Assembly (NCBI RefSeq): GCF_000935125.1
Contig: NZ_JRKI01000029.1
Span: forward strand, 62,001-126,000
From: Streptomyces natalensis ATCC 27448
Lineage (GTDB): Bacteria; Actinomycetota; Actinomycetes; Streptomycetales; Streptomycetaceae
Length of the DNA: 64,000 nucleotides
Direction of reading: 5' to 3'
Position 1 is the stretch's first letter. Every line of letters starts with the position of its first letter. This document shows, piece after piece, positions 34,589 through 42,817 of this stretch. The position numbers and the translations under genes were made by a program. The notes beneath the pieces are model-generated. The model had not been told where the DNA came from and made no database searches. It was given only the letters and a program-made list of their open reading frames with translations.

Positions 34589-35479
34589 TTGAACTTCACC
34601 CGCGCGGCCGCACGGATCGGTATCGCACAGCCCGCACTCAGCGCCCGGATGCGCCGATTGGAGGCGGAACTCGGTACGGCCCTGCTGGTCCGCAACACGC
34701 GTAGCGTCGTATTGACCACGGCCGGTGCGGCTTTGGCGGAGTCCGCGCCGCCCGCGCTGGCGGCGCTGGACCGGGCATGGGACACCGCCCGGAGCGCGGC
34801 GGCCGGTGAACTGGGCACGCTGCGCATCGGATACAGCCTCAGCGCCGGGGCCGAGACGGCACCGGCCCTGGTGGACAGGCTGATTCGCGGCAACAGCGGA
34901 CTCGAGGTCGGCGCGGTCCCGATGGCGACACCGGAGATCTCCCCCGCGGTCGCCGACGGCCGCATCGATGCCGGGATCACCCGCGGTGAGCAGCCGGGCC
35001 GTGGCGTGCGCCGGTTCCTGCTGCGGCGTGCGCGCATCGGGGTCCAGCTGGCGCAGCACCATCCGCTGGCCGAACACCCGGAGATCGAGATCGCCGACGC
35101 GGCCGCGTATCCGCTGCGACTCCCGGACCGTGCGACCAACCCCGTGATCCACGATCAGCTGTCCGCACTGTTCCGAGACACCCGACCACACCCCCGGTTC
35201 CACACGCCCGCAGTCTCTTTCGACATGTCTCAGCGCGACCTGCGCGACGGGGTCACCCTCGCCCCGGCCGGAGAAGCCGCGGCCACGGCACAACCGGCCG
35301 GTCTCACCTGGCGACCGCTGCGGGGCGCGCCCAGCCTGACGATCCACCTGGTCCTCCCACGCGAGCAGTCGCCACTACACCGCCGCATCCGTGCCGTCGC
35401 CAAAACCCTGGCGCACGAGCTGCACTGGCTGCCGGGCTCGGGTAGCGCCGAGGTAAGCCCAAAAGCCGCCAGTACTTGA
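34589..35479 (+). pseudogene. LysR-family regulator missing the first ~16 residues
   Basis: The open frame begins (TTG at 34589) with LNFTRAAARIGIAQPALSAR, which in intact LysR proteins is preceded by MxLRQLxYFVAVAEE. The remainder is normal: RMRRLEAELGTALLVRNTRS completes the HTH, and a full effector domain follows (GTLRIGYSLSAGAETAPALV to VVLPREQ-like end), ~296 aa. No ribosome site precedes the TTG. Without the first helix the HTH is probably unstable. The LysR was probably divergent from, and a regulator of, the DUF1330 gene. Confidence 0.65.
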
Positions 35480-35506
35480 TCTTGGCAGGTGTGGCGCCCG
35501 GTCCGC

Positions 35507-36180
35507 TCAACGCAGGCCGGCAGTCGGGAGTGCGTTGACGCGGTTCTCGTACTCGCGGCGAGCCTTGCGCTGGGCCGGGACTGCTGCGGTGCCGTCGAGG
35601 AGTTGGCGGTGGACCGCAGGCGCGGCGGTGATGCGCAAGGTGTAGCCCTGGCCGCGTCGTACGGTCACGCCCTGGACGAGCGTGGCGCGCTCGGCGGGGT
35701 CCAGGTCGGTGGCGCGGAGGAAGTCCGCGATCTTGCCCGGCATGTCGAGGACCTCCGACACCTGCCGGGCCAGCACGCTCACCCCCGGCAGCAGCACCCG
35801 GTGACGGCGCAGCCAGCCCACCGCCTGGTTGAACAGCGCCACCGGCCCCTCGGCGTGCGTCCACGCCCGCCCGTGCACGAACGTGCGAAACCGCCGGGAC
35901 CACTCCGCGTCCTCGTACTCGCGGTACTCGTAGGCGTCCCGGATCTCCCACGCGTGCTCGTAGGCCGTCTTGGGCCGCTCGGTGTACCGCTTCACCACCG
36001 ACGCGTCCTCGATGCCGAGCTGCGCGGCCAGATGCTCATCCACCGGCCACGGCGCATCGAGCGGATCGTCGGGGAGGAACCGATCGATGTAGCGCACGGT
36101 GCACATCTGTAGGGCGAAGCCAAGCTGGTGATGCTTTGAGCGCCGTAGCGCGATCAGATCCCGGTACCGATGTTCCCCGA
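35507..36180 (-). pseudogene. Tn3-family transposase N-terminal (DUF4158) fragment fused to foreign sequence
   Basis: From about 36172 the minus strand reads RYRDLIALRRSKHHQLGFAL, FLPDDPLDAPWPVDEHLAAQ, VVKRYTERPKTAYEHAWEIR and FVHGRAWTHAEGPVALFNQA, ending LLPGVSVLARQVSEV, a clear Tn3 transposase N-terminal domain. At about 35745 it joins in frame to an unrelated segment (PGKIADFLRATDLDPAERAT, then RGQGYTLRITAAPAVHRQLL and a basic end) of unknown origin. The rest of the transposase is absent. Confidence 0.75.
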
Positions 36181-36185
36181 GGCCG

Positions 36186-36704
36186 TTATCGCCTGATGCT
36201 CCGGTGCCATCGGATCTCGCCTTCTTGCCATTCGTCGGTGGGTGTGAGCCCGGCGGCAGCGGCGACGGTGGCGGATGCCCGATGTCCGGGGTGGATGTGG
36301 GCGATGACGGTCTGCACCGGCTGCCGACTGAGCCAGTCGACGAGTCCTCGGGCTGCTTCGCTGGCGATACCTCTTCCCTGCCAGGGGGTTCCCACCACCC
36401 AGGCGATCTCCGCGGTGAGTCGGTGGCCGGAGGGACCGACCGTCGCCTGGACCGTGCCCGTCAGGCAGTCATGGTCACGGAGCCGGATCACCCAGTTCAG
36501 CCAGGAGACGGCCGGGTCGGGGGAGCCGGCGGTCATGCGCTGGTAGCGCGAGCGCAGGGCTTGCGGGGTGTCCGGGGTGCCGCCGATGAAGGTGTGCAGG
36601 GCCGGGTCGGACAGCACTGCGGCCATCTCCTCGGCGTGCTCGACGTGCAGCGGCAGCAGGTCCAGCCGCCTGGTGCTGATGGCCTGGGCCGCGAGGGTGC
36701 TCAC
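36186..36704 (-). CDS. GNAT-family (RimJ/RimL-like) acetyltransferase
   Basis: A 172-aa acetyltransferase with the acceptor-side start AISTRRLDLLPLHVEHAEEM, motif A EIAWVVGTPWQGRGIASEAA with RGLVDWL, and end VIAHIHPGHRASATVAAAAG. It belongs to the RimJ/RimL-like group that acetylates protein N-termini or small amines. The GTG at 36704 overlaps the TGA stop of the IS256 remnant (GTGA), and GAGGCGG precedes it. Its translation may therefore depend on the relic frame, and its native 5' context has probably been replaced. Confidence 0.83.
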   Translation of the reverse strand: MSTLAAQAISTRRLDLLPLHVEHAEEMAAVLSDPALHTFIGGTPDTPQALRSRYQRMTAGSPDPAVSWLNWVIRLRDHDCLTGTVQATVGPSGHRLTAEIAWVVGTPWQGRGIASEAARGLVDWLSRQPVQTVIAHIHPGHRASATVAAAAGLTPTDEWQEGEIRWHRSIRR

Positions 36705-37212
36705 GCCGCGACCGCCTCGGGGCGTTCGACGAGCTGGCCGCGTTCGAAGCGGGCTCCGGCGCGGACGAGGGCGACGAGGTGGGGCGCGTTCACGGCCCGC
36801 CACCGCTGCTGGGCGGACTCGACGAGCTTGAAGACCATGGCCAGGGCGGCGGTGCGGGAGCCGGCGCCGCGGGTGACCTTGGTCCGTAGCCGGACGGTGG
36901 GGAAGGTCGACTCGATGGGGTTCGTGGTGCGCAGGTGGATCCAGTGCTCGGCCGGGACGTCATGGAGCGCCAGCAGTTGGTCCTGGTCGTCGATGATCAC
37001 GCGGTGATGACCTGCCGGGGCTGGTGATAGCCGTTGCGGACCACCAGACGCCGCCCCTTGCCGTCGCGCTCATCGGCCACCTCGGCTATGTACGCGTTGA
37101 CTTCGGCCTCCAGAGCGGCGGCCGGCATCCGCCGAGTGCCTTCCCGAACGACCTCATCCAACAGCGAACTGCCGCTTGGCGTGGTGCCGTCCCCGTTGAC
37201 TACCGTGAGCAC
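36701..37212 (-). pseudogene. IS256-family transposase with internal deletion
   Basis: The N-terminus (LLDEVVREGTRRMPAAALEA with EVNAYIAEVADERDGKGRRL, RNGYHQPRQVITA) is joined after an immediate stop to the C-terminus (HWIHLRTTNPIESTFPTVRL, RTKVTRGAGSRTAALAMVFK, LVESAQQRWRAVNAPHLVAL). About 230 central codons, including most of the DDE core, are missing. Confidence 0.85.
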
Positions 37213-37309
37213 GGGCGTGCCTTCCCGACCGACGCTGCAACGTCGGCCTTGCTCGGTGACCTATCGATCGATCCATCGGGAAGGTACTCCTCCTTCCGTC
37301 AGGAGTGAT

Positions 37310-37516
37310 CCACAGGTACTGAGCATTGCTCTCGCCGAGGAGTCCGGTGAGGTAGGGCCCGGCGAAGCCGACGAGGCCGCTGACCGCATTGATGCCGGCG
37401 ATGGCCGTTGCCGCATGGGGACCAGACAGGACAGTGGTGCACTGGTTCCAGAAGGCGGGAACGACCGCCAGGACCCCCGCCACCGCCAGGGCCAAGGCGG
37501 CCAGGGTGAGAACCAA
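37310..37516 (-). pseudogene. MFS transporter fragment
   Basis: TLAALALAVAGVLAVVPAFW followed by NQCTTVLSGPHAATAIAGIN and AVSGLVGFAGPYLTGLLGES is the late transmembrane region of an anion:cation-symporter-type MFS permease. It is cut on both sides. Confidence 0.65.
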
Positions 37517-37605
37517 GAGGGGGCCGCGGTAGCGGGTGGCGAAGATCTTCCGGTCCTTAAGGTGGGCGATGGCCCGTTTGACTGCTGCCCGGCGCGTTTT
37601 GACGG
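37516..37605 (-). mobile_element. Transposase C-terminal scrap fused to the MFS fragment
   Basis: VKRAIAHLKDRKIFATRYRG continues in frame into the MFS stretch. The pattern is that of an IS4/IS5-type transposase C-terminus. The next 300 bp up to the secreted-protein gene hold no recognisable gene. Confidence 0.5.
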
Positions 37606-37904
37606 ATCTCCCTCAGCCGGATTACCGCCGCTGAATGGGACTCTTCGTCCCGGTCGGCGACGAGGTCATCGACCGCACCGTGGGATTCCCGACAACATCG
37701 GTACCGGCCTCGCCGCCAACCACACGCCAGGAGCAGGGGAACGCTGTCGCATCGCACCCCCACGCTGGGCCGGATCGGATTCATGGCCAGATACGTCCTA
37801 CGTGACGGATTGGCCGGTTTTAAAGCCATGGAGTTGTCGGGGAGTTACGACGGGGACATGCTCACTGCTCGTATCAACCTGATCACTCATCCAGGAGCCG
37901 AGAC

Positions 37905-38405
37905 GTGATACGCCGAACCGCTTTCCGCGCCCTCACCACGGTCGCCGTGACCGCGGCCGTCGCTCTGCCCCTCACCCAGGGAGCCCAGGCGGCCGCCCCG
38001 GATACGACCGCCCCGGCGACCGCTGCCACCGCCGCAACCGCTGCCCCGATCAACGCGGACGACGACAACCCCTTCCGCTGGATGGAACTGGACGGCCTGC
38101 GGGCCGACTTCCAGTTCATGTGTCCCGCGGGCCACTGTGCGGGCTTCTGGTCCCTGGTCCTGACGGACAACGCCGCGCAGCAGAAGTTCGAGGGCGGCAA
38201 GTTCTTCGTCTACGCCCCGGCCACGGGTGAGTTCAGCTTCTTCCTCGACACGGACATCGCCGTGCGCACGGTCGATCACTCCAGCCAGGTCCGCCTGGTC
38301 GACACCGACTTCATGCGCTCCCATCCGCGCGTCGAGGTCCGCTACGGCGACCCCGACGACCCGGACCGTGCCCGCGTCGTCGCCTCGGCAGCGACGCTGA
38401 TGTAG
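37905..38405 (+). CDS. Secreted protein of unknown function
   Basis: 166 aa. The signal peptide has a basic MIRRTAFR start, hydrophobic ALTTVAVTAAVALPL and cleavage near GAQAA. The mature part begins with a TAATAATAA-like spacer, then NPFRWMELDGLRADFQFMCP, AGHCAGFWSLVL, KFFVYAPATGEFSFFLDTDI and RVEVRYGDPDDPDR. Two cysteines (MCPAGHC) could form a small disulfide loop. The GTG at 37905 has AGGAG 7 nt upstream. I do not recognise the family. It is the first of several secreted-protein genes ahead of the transglutaminase. Confidence 0.75.
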   Translation: MIRRTAFRALTTVAVTAAVALPLTQGAQAAAPDTTAPATAATAATAAPINADDDNPFRWMELDGLRADFQFMCPAGHCAGFWSLVLTDNAAQQKFEGGKFFVYAPATGEFSFFLDTDIAVRTVDHSSQVRLVDTDFMRSHPRVEVRYGDPDDPDRARVVASAATLM

Positions 38406-38580
38406 CGAACCACCGGTCTCGCCCGCCCCGGGCAGCCAGCCCCGCCGACGGGCGACCTAGTCGCGCCCAGCCCGCCCGGCGGCCACCACGGTCATGACCG
38501 GCGACGACCGGACTGCCACCGCCGTCTCGCGCAATTACTGCATCTCCTTCCGCCTCGCGGCGGCGGCCTTCCTGCCGCGG

Positions 38581-38612
38581 ACGCAGCGACGCAGCGACGC
38601 AGCGACGCAGCG
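38581..38612. repeat. Octanucleotide tandem repeat (ACGCAGCG)4
   Basis: Four perfect ACGCAGCG copies lie in the untranslated region 5' of the transglutaminase gene. Otherwise 38406-38729 contains no gene that I can support. Confidence 0.9.
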
Positions 38613-38729
38613 GCGAGAACAGCGCGGCCAAGGCCCTGAACAGCAGCTCGCCGCAGACCCCTCCATTGCGTCGTTCTCTCGCATGCCCTCGCTTCATGGG
38701 ATTTCACCTCAAGGGAGTTATTGATTTTC

Positions 38730-39992
38730 ATGCATAAACGTCGGAAATTTCTCGCCTTCGCCACTGTGGGCGCGGTCATGTGCACCGCTGGATTCATGCC
38801 GTCGGTCAGCCAGGCTGCCAGCAGCAGCAGCGGCGACGGGGAAAAGAAGGGATCCTACGCCAAAACGCACGGCCTCACGGCGGATGACGTCAAGAACATC
38901 AACGCACTGAACGAAAAAGCTCTGACTCTGGGGCAACCTGGCAAGTTTCCGGTGGAATTGCCGCCGAGCGCCAGCGCGTTCTTCCGGTCCCCCGGCTTTG
39001 TCAACGATAGGGAAACCCCTCCCGCCGAGCCACTCAACAGGGTGCCTGATGCGTACCGGGCCTACGGAGGTAGGGCCACTACGGTCGTCAACAACTACAT
39101 ACGCAAGTGGCAGCAGGTCTATAGTCAGCGTGACGGCAAGCAACAGCAAATGACCGAAGAGCAGCGAGAGAAGCTGTCCTACGGTTGCGTCGGCGTGACC
39201 TGGGTCAATTCGGGCCCCTACCCGACGAACAAATTGGCGTTCGCGTTCTTCGATAAGAACAAGTACAAGAACGACCTGGAAAACACCAGCCCCCGCCCCA
39301 ACGAAACGCGGGCGGAGTTTGAGGGACGCATCGCCAAGGACAGTTTCGACGAGAGGAAGGGTTTCAATCGGGCGCGTGATGTGGCGTCCATCATGAACAA
39401 GGCCCTGGAAAATGCCCATGACGAGGGGACTTACATCGACCACCTCAAGACAGAGCTCGCGAACAACGATGACGCTCTGCTCCACGAGGACAGGAGCTCG
39501 AACTTTTACTCGGCGCTGAGGAATGCACCGTCCTTCAAGGAAAGGGACGGAGGCAACTACGACCCGTCCAAGATGAAGGCGGTGATCTACTCGAAGCACT
39601 TCTGGAGCGGGCAGGACCAGCGAGGCTCCTCCGACAAGAGGAAGTACGGCGACCCGGATGCCTTCCGCCCCGACGAGAGTACGGGCCTGGTCGACATGTC
39701 GAAGGACGGAAATATTCCGCGCAGTCCCGCCAATCCTGGCGAAGGTTGGGTCAATTTCGACTACGGTTGGTTTGGGGCTCAAACAGAAGCGGATGCCGAC
39801 AAAACCATATGGACCCACGCCGATCACTATCACGCGCCCAACAACGGCCTGGGCCCCATGCACGTATACGAGAGCAAGTTCCGGAACTGGTCTGCCGGGT
39901 ACGCGGACTTCGACCGCGGAACCTACGTAATCACGTTCATACCCAAGAGCTGGAACACCGCTCCGGCCAAGGTGGAGCAAGGCTGGCCGTGA
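38730..39992 (+). CDS. Microbial transglutaminase precursor (protein-glutamine gamma-glutamyltransferase)
   Basis: A 420-aa prepro-enzyme. The signal peptide is HKRRKFLAFATVGAVMCTAG to VSQA, followed by a pro-region (YAKTHGLTADDVKNINALNE, FPVELPPSASAFFRSPGF) that masks the active site. The mature domain starts near ETPPAEPLNRVPDAYRAYGG. The catalytic Cys is in SYGCVGVTWVNSGPYPTNKL, Asp in WVNFDYGWFGAQTEADADK and His in THADHYHAPNNGLGPMHVYE, ending NTAPAKVEQGWP. It cross-links proteins through Gln-Lys isopeptide bonds outside the cell after protease removal of the pro-region. The ATG at 38730 follows AAGGGAG by 12 nt; an in-frame TTG lies 9 nt upstream. Codon use is visibly less GC-rich than in the neighbours, as in other transglutaminase genes. 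Confidence 0.97.
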   Translation: MHKRRKFLAFATVGAVMCTAGFMPSVSQAASSSSGDGEKKGSYAKTHGLTADDVKNINALNEKALTLGQPGKFPVELPPSASAFFRSPGFVNDRETPPAEPLNRVPDAYRAYGGRATTVVNNYIRKWQQVYSQRDGKQQQMTEEQREKLSYGCVGVTWVNSGPYPTNKLAFAFFDKNKYKNDLENTSPRPNETRAEFEGRIAKDSFDERKGFNRARDVASIMNKALENAHDEGTYIDHLKTELANNDDALLHEDRSSNFYSALRNAPSFKERDGGNYDPSKMKAVIYSKHFWSGQDQRGSSDKRKYGDPDAFRPDESTGLVDMSKDGNIPRSPANPGEGWVNFDYGWFGAQTEADADKTIWTHADHYHAPNNGLGPMHVYESKFRNWSAGYADFDRGTYVITFIPKSWNTAPAKVEQGWP

Positions 39993-40009
39993 CAGAACCG
40001 GGTAGGAGG

Positions 40010-40029
40010 ACAGGGCCGCCCGGCCCTGT
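40010..40029. terminator. Transglutaminase terminator
   Basis: ACAGGGCCG-cc-CGGCCCTGT hairpin followed by T, beginning 18 nt after the stop codon. Outer GGAGG/CCTCC bases extend it. Confidence 0.8.
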
Positions 40030-40336
40030 TCAGTCCTCCCCCGCCCACCACACACCGGCGGCCATCCCGGCTGTACTACGGCCTCTGGTGACTTCTGCCC
40101 GGTCAGCCCAAGCCTCTCGACGCGGACCGTCGGCGCGGCGACACCCTCAGCACAACCGACACCCGAGCAGACTTGCCCGGACAAGAACGACCACTGTCCC
40201 TGGAGGCCTGTTTACGGAGGTTTCGGCTCGCTGTACTTGATCACGAGGGCGGCCCTGCTCGGTAGCGCGACGTGTGCGACAACGTCAGTTTTCAACCGGG
40301 GCAGGGCCGTTAAGCTGGAATGGAGGATACGGTCTT

Positions 40337-40417
40337 ATGCGGGCAGCCACCGCATTCGTCGCGGTCCTCACCCTCGCGGCCGCCCTGACCGGAACATTCG
40401 CTCAGGGCGTCCCCTGA
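40337..40417 (+). CDS. 26-aa signal-peptide-like ORF (peptide or gene relic)
   Basis: MRAATAFVAVLTLAAALTGT followed by FAQGVP and TGA. It reads as a complete Sec signal peptide with almost no mature part. GGAGG lies 10 nt before the ATG. It could be a small secreted peptide or the surviving start of a truncated secreted protein. A perfect terminator follows. Confidence 0.4.
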   Translation: MRAATAFVAVLTLAAALTGTFAQGVP

Positions 40418-40469
40418 ACCCCCGTCAAGCCCGCAGCACCGCGCCGTGCGTGTCGTCCGGTCACACCGA

Positions 40470-40503
40470 GAAGCCCCTCACAGTTCCTTCGGTGAGGGGC
40501 TTC
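40470..40503. terminator. Bidirectional perfect hairpin
   Basis: GAAGCCCCTCAC - 10 nt - GTGAGGGGCTTC, 12 perfect pairs, between the small + ORF and the minus-strand Lsr2 relic. Confidence 0.8.
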
Positions 40504-40519
40504 CGGGTGTATGAGGAGG

Positions 40520-40755
40520 TCAGTGGGCCTTGGCGTACGCTTCGCGGACCGCTGCCGGCACCCTGCCGCGATTGCTGACCTCAAAGCCGGCTTCCTTGGC
40601 CCATGCGCGGATGGCGGCGCTGTCGTCACGGCTGACGGCGGTGGCCTTGTGGGACTTGCGGGCCCTACCGGTCTTTCGCCCCGCCTTGGTGAAGGGAGCC
40701 ATCGCCTCAAGCAGTTGGTCGTAGCTGTCGGGAGCCAGGTCAATCTCGTACTGCA
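40520..40755 (-). pseudogene. Lsr2 nucleoid protein paralogue, 5' truncated by IS5
   Basis: The frame VQYEIDLAPDSYDQLLEAMA, FTKAGRKTGRARKSHKATAV and DDSAAIRAWAKEAGFEVSNR-GRVPAAVREAYAKAH contains most of the Lsr2 dimerisation region, the linker and the AT-rich-DNA-binding domain with its RGR motif. The first ~27 residues (MAQKVxVxLVDDLDG part) are replaced by antisense IS5 sequence. The frame stays open to 40933, but the only start is a TTG inside the RidA gene. The Lsr2 family silences horizontally acquired genes in actinomycetes. Confidence 0.8.
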
Positions 40756-40759
40756 CACC

Positions 40760-40880
40760 GAGCGGCTGATCAACCGGTTGAAGATCTACCGGGCGGTGGC
40801 CACACGCTTCGATGAGAGGGCGTACGTCTATCACGGCACCGTGACCATGGCAGCACTTCGCCTTTGGCTTGCCTCCTGAC
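40760..40880 (+). mobile_element. IS5-family transposase C-terminal fragment
   Basis: LINRLKIYRAVATRFDERAY then VYHGTVTMAALRLWLAS and TGA matches the end of the transposase at 13347-13500 (NKLKQSRAVATRYDKRGYVF, AALGIWLRT). It lies exactly where the Lsr2 N-terminus should be. Confidence 0.8.
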
Positions 40881-40901
40881 CCAACGCAGAGCCTGTAGTG
40901 C

Positions 40902-41318
40902 TCAGCTTTGCCGGACGAGTCCGATTGCCTCAATCTCGATCATCCACTCAGGGGCGGCGAGGGAGGAGACCTCTACGAACGACTCCGCGAGGTGGGGCTT
41001 GTCCGGGAAGTGCTCCGCGCGCAACTTGGCGTAGATGTCCTGCTGCGCAATGTCGGTGACGAACACAGTCGCCTTCACCACGTCAGCGAGGCTGGAGCCC
41101 GCGTTCGTCAGGACCGTCGACAGATTTGCGAGCGCCTGACGGGCTTGCGCCTCGAAGTCCCCAGCCCCGACCGTGGCCCCCTGGGCGTCAATCGGGGCCT
41201 GTCCGGATGTGTAGACCAAGCTCCCGACCCGGATGCCGAGCGAGATACCGGCCGACTCGTACCAGTCGGGTTCCGCGGAGACACGTACACGCTCGGCGGC
41301 GGGCTGTATAACGGGCAT
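40902..41318 (-). CDS. RidA-family protein
   Basis: A 138-aa YjgF/YER057c/UK114 protein. It has GIRVGSLVYTSGQAPIDAQG near the N-terminus, the NLSTVLTNAGSSLADVVKAT VFVTDI core and the end VEVSSLAAPEWMIEIEAIGL. Canonical RidA deaminases have an Arg at the end of the sixth strand (RxxVEVxxLPxxxxVEIE); here the segment is ESFVEVSSLAAPEWMIEIE, so it belongs to a RidA subgroup without certain enamine-deaminase activity. The ATG at 41318 has AGGGAG about 10 nt upstream. It is single-gene and convergent with the IS5/Lsr2 debris. Confidence 0.87.
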   Translation of the reverse strand: MPVIQPAAERVRVSAEPDWYESAGISLGIRVGSLVYTSGQAPIDAQGATVGAGDFEAQARQALANLSTVLTNAGSSLADVVKATVFVTDIAQQDIYAKLRAEHFPDKPHLAESFVEVSSLAAPEWMIEIEAIGLVRQS

Positions 41319-41931
41319 ACTGCTGACACTCCCTCAAAAAATGGCACACATTAAACCGGACGGACGCAAGCGTCACCCGGCATGACCCATGCACAACAGC
41401 AACGGGATGTCGCGATCCATTCCCGAAGGCCCGCAGACCCGCAGACCCGCTTCGGAACCAGGTCGGGCGCGGCACGGCTATTGCCCTTGTATGCCAGGGC
41501 GCGTCGTACCCCAGACATGATCCGTCGGACAGGCCCTGGCCCATTGTGGGTCGCGCGCCAATTCGCATGCCACAAGAAATACCCATCAACGCGCCGAGTC
41601 GGGCGGCTGCAAGCCCTGCGCGGGTAACCTGAACGCCCTTCACCTCGAATCAGGAGACGCAGCATTCGCGACCTGCCCCACAAGTCCGCGAAGTGCGAGC
41701 AATGAGCCGCCTACTCCGGCGCACTGCCGTCGGTGATGTCCGACGCCTTCCCGGCACAAGCCCGCGCCACCGGGCCGCGTTCAGCATGTGGACGAGTTGG
41801 CCGAGGCAGCGGTGGACGACGCAAGTTGCCGGCCTGCCGTGCCTCCCCGCAAACACGAGGGAACGTTCGCGAGGGCGGGTGCCTCCTGGCGGATGTACGT
41901 GGCTTCTCGTATCCGGCGAAGGGATCTCCTC
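41319..41931. other. Intergenic gap with IS5 terminal repeat
   Basis: No gene is supported between the RidA and epoxide-hydrolase-like genes. An IS5-type terminal repeat is present at about 41517-41540 (atgatccgtcggacaggccc, inverse of GGGCCTGTCCGACGGATCAT). The long open frames here lack ribosome sites and family resemblance. Confidence 0.5.
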
Positions 41932-42813
41932 ATGAACAGCAGCGACCGCCCCATGCCCCCTCTGGAAGGGGCCGAACACCGATGGGTGACGGTCCGCGGG
42001 GCCCGGCTGCACATCGCCGAGTTCGGCACCGGCGAGCCCGTGGTACTGCTGCACGGCTTCCCGCAGCACTGGTACGCCTGGCGCGCACTGGTCCCGCTGC
42101 TCGCCGGCGATCACCGGCTGACCTGCGTCGATCTGCGCGGCTTCGGCTGGTCGGAGCAGACCGAGCGCGGTTATGACACGGACGGACTCGGCGATGACAT
42201 CCTCGCGCTCCTTGACGAACTCGGCCTCGACCGGGTGACCCTGGTCGGGCACAACTGGGCTGCCGGGGTGGGCTTCCGGCTCTGTCAGCGGGCCCCGGAG
42301 CGCTTCCGCGCCTTCCTCGCGCTGAACATGGCGCACCCGTGGACACGTCACCGTGACGGCCTGCCGAATCTGTGGCGGATGTGGTTCACCGCCTTCATCG
42401 AGTACCCGGTACTCGGACGGCTGGTCCTGCGGCACTGGCCGGCCTTCACCCGGTATCTGCTGCGGCGCGCGGTCGCCGACCCGGCGGCGTGGCGGGACGC
42501 GGATCTCACGGAGTTCACCGCGGCCACACAGGTCTCGGCCCACGCCTGGCAGGCGATGTTCTGGCAGTACGTCATACGGGACATTCCGGCGGGCTTCCGA
42601 GGCACCCACCGCCGGCGGCGGCTGACCGTCCCGACGTTCGTCCTGGGCGGCGAACACGACCCGGTGATCCCGCCGGCCCTGCTGCGCGGCGGCGATCCCG
42701 ATGCGGACGACCTGACCGTCAGGATCGTGCCGGGCGCCCGGCATCATCTGCACGAGGAGCAGCCCGCGCTGGTGGCCGAGGCCCTGCGGGAACTCATCGC
42801 GAGGACCAGATGA
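41932..42813 (+). CDS. Epoxide-hydrolase-like alpha/beta hydrolase with Asn at the nucleophile position
   Basis: A 293-aa alpha/beta protein of the epoxide hydrolase/haloalkane dehalogenase branch: VVLLHGFPQHWYAWRALVPL (HGFP oxyanion motif), VDLRGFGWSEQTERGYDTDG, cap region with WRMWFTAFIEYPVLG, FVLGGEHDPVIPPAL (acid) and PGARHHLHEEQPALV (His). The nucleophile elbow is LVGHNWAAGVGFRL: Asn (AAC) replaces the Asp of the family's GHDWG. The protein may therefore be inactive, use a different chemistry, or rely on deamidation. The ATG at 41932 has AAGGGA 8 nt upstream; longer readings lack support. It is convergent with the SRPBCC gene. Confidence 0.85.
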   Translation: MNSSDRPMPPLEGAEHRWVTVRGARLHIAEFGTGEPVVLLHGFPQHWYAWRALVPLLAGDHRLTCVDLRGFGWSEQTERGYDTDGLGDDILALLDELGLDRVTLVGHNWAAGVGFRLCQRAPERFRAFLALNMAHPWTRHRDGLPNLWRMWFTAFIEYPVLGRLVLRHWPAFTRYLLRRAVADPAAWRDADLTEFTAATQVSAHAWQAMFWQYVIRDIPAGFRGTHRRRRLTVPTFVLGGEHDPVIPPALLRGGDPDADDLTVRIVPGARHHLHEEQPALVAEALRELIARTR

Positions 42814-42817
42814 CAGG

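Noticed and set aside
38718..40184. 488-codon antisense frame across the transglutaminase gene
   Set aside because: No family resemblance and no ribosome site; explained by antisense of a real gene.
40520..40933. Intact Lsr2-like 137-aa protein
   Set aside because: The first third is antisense IS5 sequence and the only start is a TTG inside the RidA gene.
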